Below are positions 1 through 6,536 of a stretch of 64,000 bases of DNA, piece after piece. The position numbers were made by a program, and so were the translations under genes. This stretch comes from Oscillospiraceae bacterium (lineage in GTDB: Bacteria; Bacillota; Clostridia; Oscillospirales; Ruminococcaceae). Location: positions 1-64,000 of the forward strand of contig CAADVD010000002.1 of the NCBI GenBank assembly GCA_900752435.1. The letters are read 5' to 3'. Numbering within the stretch: the first letter of the stretch is position 1; every line of letters starts with the position of its first letter. The notes under the pieces were generated by a model. It did not search any database, was not told the origin of the DNA, and saw only the letters and a list, made by a program, of their open reading frames with translations.

Positions 1-22
1 AGATAGATGCCGCCTTATTTAT

Positions 23-98
23 TCCTCAATAGCTCAGTTGGTAGAGCATGCGGCTGTTAACCGCAGGGTCGTTGGTTCGAGTCCAACTTGGGGAGCCA
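23..98 (+). tRNA. tRNA-Asn (anticodon GUU)
   Basis: A full cloverleaf can be folded. The acceptor stem pairs 23-29 with 88-94, the anticodon stem is 49-53/61-65, the loop CTGTTAA (54-60) carries GTT at 56-58, and the T-arm is TTGG-TTCGAGT-CCAA. CCA is encoded (96-98). GTT reads Asn codons. It sits at the left edge of the accessory region and could have served as an integration target. Confidence 0.97.
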
Positions 99-101
99 GG
101 T

Positions 102-139
102 AAAACCCGTAGATAACATATCTACGGGTTTTCTTTTTT
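102..139 (+). terminator. Rho-independent terminator of tRNA-Asn
   Basis: A 12-bp perfect stem (AAAACCCGTAGA at 102-113 with its complement at 121-132) is followed by a T tract (133-140). It begins three bases after the tRNA CCA end. Confidence 0.9.
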
Positions 140-161
140 TGGCGGCTTGAAGCCAAATAAA

Positions 162-180
162 CCCCCGGTTCTACCGGGGG
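162..180. repeat. Left-end hairpin of the IS200-type element
   Basis: CCCCCGGT (162-169) pairs perfectly with ACCGGGGG (173-180) around a TCT loop. Subterminal hairpins like this are the sites bound by Y1 transposases of the IS200/IS605 family. Confidence 0.65.
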
Positions 181-206
181 AAATAAAGACTTTAGTATAT
201 GAAAAA

Positions 207-271
207 ATAACCTCCGATGATAGGATGGTAGTGGTTTGGTGACCGCATTACCAAGTATCAAAGGAGGTTAT
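207..271 (+). promoter_or_regulatory. Leader stem sequestering the tnpA ribosome binding site
   Basis: ATAACCTCC (207-215) is fully complementary to GGAGGTTAT (263-271), which contains the tnpA Shine-Dalgarno sequence just before the ATG at 276. TGATA (218-222) extends the stem with TATCA (256-260), and GGTA/TACC plus GTGG/CCGC can pair further in. The same logic, an mRNA leader hiding the ribosome binding site, is known from IS200 and keeps transposase expression very low. Confidence 0.75.
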
Positions 272-529
272 AAACATGGAAAGAAACGAAGTAAATCACA
301 GTGCGCATTCCACATGGAGATGCCAGTACCACATAGTATTCGCATCAAAATTCCGCAGGAAAGTGATATACGGGCAATTAAAGGCAGATATCGGCCAAAT
401 ACTACGGAAGCTGTGCGAAGAAAAGAAAGTGGAAATCATCGAAGCGGAGGCATGTGCCGATCACATTCATATGCTCGTAAGTATTCCACCGCATCTAAGT
501 GTAGCACAATTCATGGGATATCTCAAGGG

Positions 530-557
530 AAAAAGTACGCTAATGATATTCGATCGT
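530..557. repeat. 28-bp direct repeat, left copy (target duplication)
   Basis: Identical to 1650-1677. Both copies are part of the interrupted IS200 tnpA, and removing one copy plus the intervening element restores the reading frame. This identifies it as a target-site duplication made by the element at 558-1649. Confidence 0.9.
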
Positions 558-598
558 GTAGGATTACAATTGATGTGTTACAGGAAGCAAAAAAGAAG

Positions 599-689
599 TG
601 ACGAATAGAAGAACCTGTGTTACAGTTAAGATGCTCAAACCCAAACTGATAGGAGAATCAACTATTCGTCATGAACAAGATAACACAGG
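599..689 (+). promoter_or_regulatory. Two crossing inverted repeats around the transposase start codon
   Basis: TGACGAATAG (599-608) is complementary to CTATTCGTCA (662-671), which ends on the first base of the transposase ATG. CCTGTGTTA (614-622) is complementary to TAACACAGG (681-689) inside the gene. The pairs overlap in a crossing order, so the RNA could form mutually exclusive hairpins or a pseudoknot enclosing the SD (AGGAG, 651-655). A role in translation control is inference. Confidence 0.45.
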
Positions 690-1617
690 ATATGCAGTTT
701 CGTCAATCCCTTTTGAAGTATGCAGCAAAATACGGAGTCACAAAAGCAGCGATCAAGTACAAGGTAAACCGCCAATATGTGTACCGTTGGCAGCGGCGGT
801 ATGATGGGACATGGGAGTCGCTGAAAGATAAATCTCACCGTCCTAACCACCACCCGAACCAGCACACGCCGGCCGAACTAAAGCTCATCGCGGATATGAG
901 GCGCAGGAACCCGCACGCAGGATTAGTTGTGTTTTGGGTCAAGCTGCGACAGAGAGGATATACTCGATGCATTACAAGTCTGTATCGCATTTTGGTAAAA
1001 CAAGGAGAAATGGCGGTAAAGCCGCCAAATCCAAAGTATATCCCAAAACCGTACGAACAAATGCAATATCCCGGTCAAAGAGTGCAGATAGATGTAAAAT
1101 TCGTTCCGACAGCTTGCATTGCGAGCGGCGTAGAGGGTGAGAAATACTACCAGTATACCGCCATAGACGAGTATTCCCGTTATCGCTTCTTAGAAGCATT
1201 TAAAGAAAACAGCACCTACAGCTCTGCTCAATTTGCATTGCACGTTATACAACACTTCGCGAAGATGGGGATTAAAGTAGAGTGTATCCAGACCGACAAC
1301 GGCTTTGAGTTTACCAAGCGTTTCGGCGGCTCGGCACCCAACAACCTCACACTGTTTGAGCGTACGCTCAAACAGTGTGGTGTACAACACAAGCTCATTC
1401 GTCCCTTCACTCCGCGACACAACGGCAAGGTTGAGCGCTCTCATCGCAAAGATAACGAATACTTTTATGCCACGCATAGTTCTATTCCTTCGATGATTTC
1501 AAAAAGCAATTGGCTGTTCACAGCAGAAAGTATAACGCCTTTCCTATGCGTCCGCTTGGTTGGAAGTCTCCAAAAGAGGTTCTGTGCGCCTTCCTTTCCT
1601 CCGGCCAAATTTTTTAA
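671..1617 (+). pseudogene. IS481-like DDE transposase, frameshifted near the C-terminus
   Basis: An N-terminal helix-turn-helix region (about residues 10-60, ending RWQRRYDGTWESL) is followed by an rve catalytic core. QRVQIDVKF carries the first Asp, CIQTDNGFEF the second, and TPRHNGKVERSHR the third acidic residue. At about 1476-1484 the frame is lost: the original frame reads on to 1663 with unrelated sequence, while the +2 frame supplies a normal family C-terminus (DDFKKQLAVHSRKYN, then MRPLGWKSPKE) ending at 1617. The element is therefore probably no longer autonomous. A short CDS starting at 671 has SD AGGAG at 651-655. Confidence 0.85.
1348..1379. repeat. 32-bp perfect palindrome inside the transposase gene
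   Basis: 16-bp arms meet at 1363/1364 with no loop (centre GAGCGTACGCTC). It encodes part of the transposase core without breaking the frame, so it is probably coding sequence that happens to be, or has been selected to be, self-complementary. Confidence 0.8.
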
Positions 1618-1649
1618 CTCTTTTTGTAACACATCATTGACAAACCTAC

Positions 1650-1677
1650 AAAAAGTACGCTAATGATATTCGATCGT
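1650..1677. repeat. 28-bp direct repeat, right copy (target duplication)
   Basis: Identical to 530-557. After it the IS200 tnpA frame resumes. Confidence 0.9.
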
Positions 1678-1874
1678 CATGCAAATCTCAAATACAAGTA
1701 TGGGAGCCGGCACTTCTGGTGCCGTGGCTACTATGTAGACACGGTGGGAAAGAATAAAAAGGCAATAGAGGAATACATCCGCAACCGGCTAGTAGAAGAT
1801 GAAATGATGGACCAGATGACGATCAAGGAATATACAGACCCGTTTACGGGTAGCAAGAATAGTAAGGCATAAGA

Positions 1875-1997
1875 ACAGGCCGCTTTAGCGGCGGCCTGTA
1901 AGTGTAATGCGGTGCCAAACTATTCAATGCCCCTTTAGGGGTGAAGCCAGTAATGACCCTTCTAGGGTCTGTGCAAACCACCACTTCAGTGGTGGTT
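1875..1997. repeat. Right-end hairpin series of the IS200-type element
   Basis: Four separate hairpins follow the tnpA stop: 1875-1883/1891-1899 (ACAGGCCGC arm), about 1929-1943 (GCCCC/GGGGT around TTTA), about 1955-1969 (GACCC/GGGTC around TTCTA), and 1976-1985/1988-1997 (AACCACCACT arm). The last is the best candidate for the transposase-bound right-end hairpin. None has a downstream T tract. Confidence 0.55.
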
Positions 1998-2005
1998 ATG
2001 ATTGT

Positions 2006-2277
2006 TAAGCGCAGAAAATGTGAATTTTGGAAGGCTAAAAAAGATGGTTGGTGGTGTTTGCCGGGCACGATAAAAAGTAATAGATTTATATAATGTAATG
2101 TTCTAAAGCTTTTTATTGACGTTTTGTTCACTAAACTTGGTTTATGACTTCTTTGCTTGTAGCAATTGGATCAAGTTGCCTCAGTAAGGATGCCAACGTT
2201 CTATTCTCGCCTTTCCAGATCTGTAATACTTTATTGACAAACCTATATAGCAATGCTAATAGGGATGCTTTTTTTAC
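2006..2277. other. Non-coding, AT-rich stretch with a solitary IS end
   Basis: I see no credible gene here. At 2222-2246 the sequence TGTAATAC, then ATTGACAAACCTA, closely matches the right end of the IS481-like element (TGTAACAC, then ATTGACAAACCTA, at 1626-1648). This suggests a decayed second copy or a solo end. Confidence 0.5.
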
Positions 2278-2306
2278 TTGACAAATAAATCAAATTGTAG
2301 TAAAAT
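2278..2306 (+). promoter_or_regulatory. Sigma-A-type promoter, candidate distal promoter of the cluster
   Basis: TTGACA (2278-2283), a 17-bp spacer and TAAAAT (2301-2306). It lies about 300 bp upstream of the first biosynthetic gene and upstream of both palindromes. The leader from here would pass through a weak hairpin at 2361-2391 (AGTCTTTT/AAAAGACT) and both operator-like palindromes. Confidence 0.65.
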
Positions 2307-2401
2307 ATAAAAAATGTCACTGTATAATTTGGTTAAATGTTGTATAAAATATTAATTTTTAGTCTTTTGTTCTCTTTTGGGAAAAAAGACTAAAAAAATG
2401 C

Positions 2402-2429
2402 AAACTAGTTAGTTGCGACTAACTAGTTT
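2402..2429. promoter_or_regulatory. Operator-like palindrome 1
   Basis: Two perfect 12-bp arms (AAACTAGTTAGT and its complement) flank TGCG. The inner core AGTTAGT-N4-ACTAACT is shared exactly with the palindrome at 2535-2568, while the outer arms differ. A conserved core in different contexts argues for a protein binding site rather than a terminator. The regulator family is unknown; size and symmetry would fit a TetR- or MarR-type dimer. Confidence 0.7.
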
Positions 2430-2534
2430 TAACGCTTATGTTATTGAATACTAATAAAATAGTGAGAACAAATCAAAATTTGCAGAATTTACTTTTAATC
2501 ATTTAGCTATTTAAAAAATCAAACTGTCAAAAAA

Positions 2535-2568
2535 TATCATGGAGTTAGTCGTCACTAACTCCATGATA
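2535..2568. promoter_or_regulatory. Operator-like palindrome 2, overlapping the proximal promoter
   Basis: Two perfect 15-bp arms (TATCATGGAGTTAGT and its complement) flank CGTC. The right arm runs into the extended -10 box at 2564-2572, so a bound dimer would cover the -35/-10 region. Its centre lies 136 bp from that of palindrome 1, close to 13 helical turns, which would allow looping between bound proteins (inference). Confidence 0.75.
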
Positions 2569-2572
2569 TAAT
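2564..2572 (+). promoter_or_regulatory. Extended -10 promoter of the biosynthetic cluster
   Basis: TGATATAAT is an exact extended -10 element, 35 bp before the first start codon. No good -35 is seen at the right distance, which is usual for extended -10 promoters. The initiation site would be near 2579. Genes to 45013 are all on this strand with tiny gaps, so much of the cluster may depend on this promoter. Confidence 0.65.
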
Positions 2573-2606
2573 AAATATACCGAGAGGTCAATGAAAGGAA
2601 AGATAG

Positions 2607-4448
2607 ATGAGTAAGTTATCAGACAGCCTTAAGCAGGAATATAAAAAGCCTATGTTTATGGATTTCGTGATGAATGCGATGGGATGTCCGGAACGGATAG
2701 CTGTCACACATTTTGTTTCGGATAAAGAATCATATAATATCTCTTATGGAGAGTTGCTGGTAAAAGCTGTGGCTATGGCAGCAGAACTGAAAAATAAAAC
2801 CGGCGGCATCAAAGAAAATATTGGTGTAATTTTACCTCGTGGTATTGATCAGATAATAGCCTTACTTGCCGTTCAGATGTCGAACGGAGCATATGTTCCA
2901 ATACGTATTTCACAACCTGCGGATAGAATCAAAAAAATTGCTGAACGTGCTGATATTAGGCGGATAATTGTTTGGGACAGCTTATCTGTAGATACGCTTG
3001 GTAACGATATTGAGATCATCAAATATGGGAGTTTGAAAGGTACAGGAAGTATATCTATTAGCGCAGCAAAACAATTTATAACTTATCCATTTTACGACGA
3101 TACGGCGTATATCATATTCACTTCTGGATCAACTGGTGAGCCTAAGGGCGTTGAGATCCAGCATGGCGCTGCTTTAAATACGATCATGGAGATTAACAAG
3201 CGCTTCGCTATTTCGTCAGATGACACGGCTATGAATGTTTCTTCTTATGATTTTGATCTTTCGGTTTATGATATTTTCGGGATGCTCAATGCCGGAGGTA
3301 CGATTGTGACTATGGATGAAGTCATCAGCAAGGAGCCTGAGCAGTGGAAGAAAATTTCTGATATTGCTGGGGTGACGCTATGGAACTCTGTTCCGGCAAT
3401 ATTCGATATGCTCTGTACTGCTTCGAGAAATAAGCTGCCGGCTTCACTGAAATATGTCCTTCTTTCGGGAGACTGGGTTAGCAGGAATCTGTATTTCCGT
3501 CTTGGGGAGGAGCGTAAGCGGTTAAGATTTGCAGCTCTTGGCGGTGCGACAGAGGCTTCTATTTGGTCAAATATATATGAGGTTAGTGAAAAAGATGCGA
3601 GCACCTCGTGGGGATTTGTTCCATACGGTAAGGCTTTACCGGCTCAGAAATATATGATTGTCAGTGAGGAAGGAACAGAATGTCCTGTAGGTGTGCAGGG
3701 TGAGCTGTGGATAGGTGGCTGCGGCCTTGCAAAGGGTTATGTCGGCAATCCTGAAGAAACTTTTAGTCATTTTGTTGAGTGCAGAGGGGAACAGTGGTAC
3801 AGAACAGGTGATGTGGGATTTCTGGATGAGAACGATGATATTATTTTCTGTGGCAGACTTGACTCTCAGATAAAACTTAATGGTTTTAGGATAGAGACAG
3901 GTGAGATCGAGACAGAACTTTGCCGGATAAACGGGATACGAAATTCTGCAGTGATGAAACTCGAAAATAATGGAAAGTCATTTCTTGCAGCGACTGTTGT
4001 CTTGGATAGTGAAAACCTTTCGGGTGAAGAGATAAAGGAGATCCTCCGCAGTAAGCTGCCAGCGTATATGATACCAGAAGTAATCAAACGTGTGGCGGTA
4101 ATCCCTTTGACGGAAAACGGAAAATATGACAAAAAGAAATTGAGCTTACTGTTTTCAGATCGACGTAACGTTGTACTTGAGACTCCTGTTACTGATACCG
4201 AAAGGAGGCTGGAGGAACTGTGGAAGAAAAATCTTGGTTGTGCAGCGGGCAGAAAGGATAATTTCTTTGATCTGGGCGGTGATAGTCTTAAAGCTACGGC
4301 TCTTATATCTGCTGTGGAGGACAGCTTCCGCGTCACGCTCAGTCTTGGAGATATTTTTCACAGTCCCGGACTGGCTGATATGGCAGAGGTGATTGATAAA
4401 GCTATTTCCACAGGACAATTTTTTAATTTTTTAGAAGGCGAGATTTGA
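2607..4448 (+). CDS. Stand-alone NRPS A-PCP protein, predicted cysteine-activating
   Basis: Adenylation domain (about residues 20-520) with core motifs IIFTSGSTGEPKG, FDLSVYDIFG, LGGATEASIWSN, YRTGDVG, GRLDSQIKLNGFRIE and LTENGKYDKKKL. It is followed by a carrier domain (about 530-605) with the phosphopantetheine Ser560 in DLGGDSLKA. Reading the eight variable pocket positions by eye gives D-L-Y-N-L-S-L-I-W, the established Cys code (as in bacitracin synthetase). It has no condensation or cyclization domain of its own. The 2503-aa protein two genes on ends in a Cy domain with no partner A-PCP, so this protein probably supplies the second cysteine in trans. SD AAAGGAAAG at 2594-2602. First gene after the operator/promoter region. 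Confidence 0.9.
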   Translation: MSKLSDSLKQEYKKPMFMDFVMNAMGCPERIAVTHFVSDKESYNISYGELLVKAVAMAAELKNKTGGIKENIGVILPRGIDQIIALLAVQMSNGAYVPIRISQPADRIKKIAERADIRRIIVWDSLSVDTLGNDIEIIKYGSLKGTGSISISAAKQFITYPFYDDTAYIIFTSGSTGEPKGVEIQHGAALNTIMEINKRFAISSDDTAMNVSSYDFDLSVYDIFGMLNAGGTIVTMDEVISKEPEQWKKISDIAGVTLWNSVPAIFDMLCTASRNKLPASLKYVLLSGDWVSRNLYFRLGEERKRLRFAALGGATEASIWSNIYEVSEKDASTSWGFVPYGKALPAQKYMIVSEEGTECPVGVQGELWIGGCGLAKGYVGNPEETFSHFVECRGEQWYRTGDVGFLDENDDIIFCGRLDSQIKLNGFRIETGEIETELCRINGIRNSAVMKLENNGKSFLAATVVLDSENLSGEEIKEILRSKLPAYMIPEVIKRVAVIPLTENGKYDKKKLSLLFSDRRNVVLETPVTDTERRLEELWKKNLGCAAGRKDNFFDLGGDSLKATALISAVEDSFRVTLSLGDIFHSPGLADMAEVIDKAISTGQFFNFLEGEI

Positions 4449-4496
4449 ACAAGATAACATTTAAATGCGCCGTATTCTGGCGGAATGGAGAAAATT

Positions 4497-6503
4497 ATGG
4501 AAAAGTATATGAATATGTATGAGCGTATAAAGGGATTTGCTGAAACAAGACCTGATTATGAGGTTTATGTTTGTGTGGATATAGATCTGAACAAAACGCC
4601 TGTTACATATAAGCAGCTGTTCGACGTTTCTGTTGATGCAGCTGCTGGACTTCAGGCAAATGGTGTTTGTAGCGGTGAAAGATGTGTGCTCATATTCGAC
4701 CAGAATGAGGAAATGATATATTCTTTCTTCTCGGTTATTTTTGCCGGCGGCGTTGCTGTTCCGTACAGCTATCCCGATAATGCGAAAAAGGTTGAGAATC
4801 TTATCTCCGTGATTGATGACTGTGGAGCGAAAGCTGTTATGACTAACCGTGTATTTAAGGCTGCTGTTACGGAGATGTTCGCCGACAGACCGGACATAAA
4901 GGTTTATACCCTTGATGATGTTACAGGAAGGGCTGCTGAGTATACCGAAGCTATCAATGATGTTCAACTTCTTCAGTATACATCCGGATCGACGGGTAAT
5001 CCCAAGGGTGTTACTGTTACAAGGCTTTCCCTTGCTGCGAATACTGCTGGATTGGTACATTGCTTTAATCTTGATCGCGAAAATATAATCGTTACCTGGT
5101 TACCATATAATCACGATATATTCCTTATTTGTGACCTCATCGGGGCTCTCTATATAAATGGAAAAATAGTTATTATGAAGCCTGCGGATTTTTTTGTTGC
5201 TCCATTGAATTGGATGAAACTCGTTACGGAATTTAAGGCAACTATGATTGATGGCCCAAACTCTGCTTACGGTCTCATCGCTCAGAAGCTTGCAGAAGAG
5301 CCTGACGGGAAGTATGATCTGAGCAATATGGACAGAGCAAGCTGTGGTTCGGAACCTATTCATGTTGAACTGCTCAGCTCATTTATGAAGCAGGCGGGCA
5401 GATATGGTCTTGTTCCTGATGCAATTCTTCCCGGCTATGGTCTTGCGGAGAATACAGTCCTTGGCAGCGTGTATAAGTACAATTACGGTGGCTGTGGCTG
5501 CGTAGCTGTCGATAAGAGAAGAATGGTTAACGGAGAGGTTTTCGTTAGAAAGCGCTTTAAATTTGTTGATGCGCCGGTTGAGATAGTTGAGAACAATGAA
5601 CTTGCGTATCTCATTGGAAATGGAGTTAAGCTTTTAAACCATGAGATACGTGTTATGGACGCTTCCGGTAATATTACAGACAAGCCTCTTACTCTCGGTG
5701 AAATTTGCCTGTTCGGTGATTCAGTGGCCGATGGTTACTGGAATAATCCAGAAGCCTCAGCAGAGGTATTCTTCACGGATGAAAACAGTGCCAGGTACGT
5801 TCGTACAGGTGATATGGGCTTCCTTGACGAAAACGGAGAGCTGTACATCTCTGGAAGGAAAAAAGAATTAATTATTATAAGAGGGAAAAATTTCTATCCT
5901 TATGACATTGAAAAGACGGTTTACTCATCATCGGATAAGCTGAAAATAAATGGTTCCGCCGCTTTCTCTGTGACACGGAACATGCAGGAAGCGCTTGTTG
6001 TGCTTCAGGAGGTTCATAATGACTGTACTCCGGAGGAATACGATGAGGCCGCAAATTGTATAAGAAGGGCCGTTGCAGAGAGTCATGGCCTTGTTGTCAG
6101 CTCACTTGTACTTCTAAAGCAGGATTCAATCCCCAGAACCTCAAGCACAAAGGTTCAGAGAAACGCCGCTAAAGTTGCTTTTGAGAACGGAGCTGTAAAG
6201 GGGGAACTGAGGCGCTATGAATATCTTACAGATTTCGGTATTGAAATGGATGAATTTTATAGTGAAGACGATGCGACGGATTATATTGTTAAGCTCATCG
6301 CAGGATTTCTGGCCGTTTCGGAAGATGACATTGACGTTTCGGCAGCTTTTACAGACATTGGTCTGAATTCTCTTGCGTTTTTACAGCTCAGTGAGGTCTT
6401 CAGTACAAATCTTAATCTTGAGATTAAGTCGCACGAATTTTTCGAATACTATACTCCTGAAAAGCTCGGCGGATATATTTATGGGTTGCTTTCAGAAAAT
6501 TAA
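4497..6503 (+). CDS. Fatty acyl-AMP ligase fused to an acyl carrier protein (loading protein)
   Basis: Residues 1-570 are an acyl-AMP ligase of the FAAL type: LQYTSGSTGNPKGV, then TWLPYNHDIFL, GYGLAENT, and the C-terminal GRKKELIIIRGKNFYP. The last 80 residues are a carrier domain with Ser625 in DIGLNSLAFLQ. FAAL-ACP proteins activate a free fatty acid as acyl-AMP and load it on their own carrier to prime lipopeptide or polyketide assembly lines, so this is the likely starter of the pathway. An in-frame ATG at 4485 also exists, but GGAG at 4487-4490 sits six bases before the ATG at 4497, so I chose the latter (668 aa). Chain length of the substrate cannot be read. Confidence 0.9.
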   Translation: MEKYMNMYERIKGFAETRPDYEVYVCVDIDLNKTPVTYKQLFDVSVDAAAGLQANGVCSGERCVLIFDQNEEMIYSFFSVIFAGGVAVPYSYPDNAKKVENLISVIDDCGAKAVMTNRVFKAAVTEMFADRPDIKVYTLDDVTGRAAEYTEAINDVQLLQYTSGSTGNPKGVTVTRLSLAANTAGLVHCFNLDRENIIVTWLPYNHDIFLICDLIGALYINGKIVIMKPADFFVAPLNWMKLVTEFKATMIDGPNSAYGLIAQKLAEEPDGKYDLSNMDRASCGSEPIHVELLSSFMKQAGRYGLVPDAILPGYGLAENTVLGSVYKYNYGGCGCVAVDKRRMVNGEVFVRKRFKFVDAPVEIVENNELAYLIGNGVKLLNHEIRVMDASGNITDKPLTLGEICLFGDSVADGYWNNPEASAEVFFTDENSARYVRTGDMGFLDENGELYISGRKKELIIIRGKNFYPYDIEKTVYSSSDKLKINGSAAFSVTRNMQEALVVLQEVHNDCTPEEYDEAANCIRRAVAESHGLVVSSLVLLKQDSIPRTSSTKVQRNAAKVAFENGAVKGELRRYEYLTDFGIEMDEFYSEDDATDYIVKLIAGFLAVSEDDIDVSAAFTDIGLNSLAFLQLSEVFSTNLNLEIKSHEFFEYYTPEKLGGYIYGLLSEN

Positions 6504-6536
6504 GCGGATGTTCAGCAGACAGATTGGAGGTAAATT

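Larger units (their letters stand above)
558..1649 (+). mobile_element. IS481-like insertion sequence, 1092 bp
   Basis: Bounded by imperfect terminal inverted repeats. The left end starts GTAGG and reaches GATGTGTTACA at about 572-582. The right end, read on the other strand, also starts GTAGG and contains the same GATGTGTTACA. It carries one DDE (rve-type) transposase gene and is flanked by a 28-bp duplication of target sequence. The duplication is unusually long for the IS481 family, so assignment to a related family with long duplications (IS1202-like) remains possible. Confidence 0.85.
276..1872 (+). pseudogene. tnpA: IS200/IS605-family TnpA (Y1 HUH transposase), split by an insertion
   Basis: The N-terminal part is read at 276-557 and the C-terminal part at 1678-1872 in the same reading frame once the inserted element and one copy of its 28-bp duplication are removed, giving about 158 residues, the normal size for the family. 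Visible motifs are the HUH metal site HIHMLV in the first part and the catalytic tyrosine region GYYVDTVG in the second. As it stands, translation from 276 runs into the insertion and stops at 608, losing the catalytic tyrosine, so the gene should be inactive. The start at 276 follows a strong SD (AAGGAGG, 261-267). Confidence 0.9.
150..2005 (+). mobile_element. IS200/IS605-type element (ends approximate), interrupted
   Basis: The element holds a Y1 HUH transposase gene (276-1872, interrupted), a left-end hairpin at 162-180, a translation-blocking leader stem at 207-271 and a run of hairpins after the gene (1875-1997). Subterminal hairpins and a single small HUH transposase are typical of IS200/IS605 elements, which have no inverted terminal repeats. 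The exact ends cannot be fixed from one copy. It lies directly after the tRNA-Asn terminator and is inactivated by the inserted IS481-like element at 558-1649. Confidence 0.75.

Noticed and set aside
236..601. 121-codon + strand frame overlapping the IS200 transposase
   Set aside because: It is the shifted frame of tnpA, with no family features and no SD; the real gene starts at 276.
2004..2100. Short frame reading KRRKCEFWKAKKDGWWCLPG, vaguely HicA-like
   Set aside because: Only a DGW segment fits; no start, no SD, no conserved His and no antitoxin partner, so probably chance or a worn scrap.
2361..2391. Hairpin AGTCTTTT/AAAAGACT upstream of the cluster taken as a terminator
   Set aside because: Short AT-rich stem followed by As, not Ts, on the + strand, and no T tract on the other strand either.
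2402..2429. Palindrome 1 read as a terminator
   Set aside because: The T run is only four bases and the core is repeated exactly at 2541-2562 in another context, which fits an operator better.
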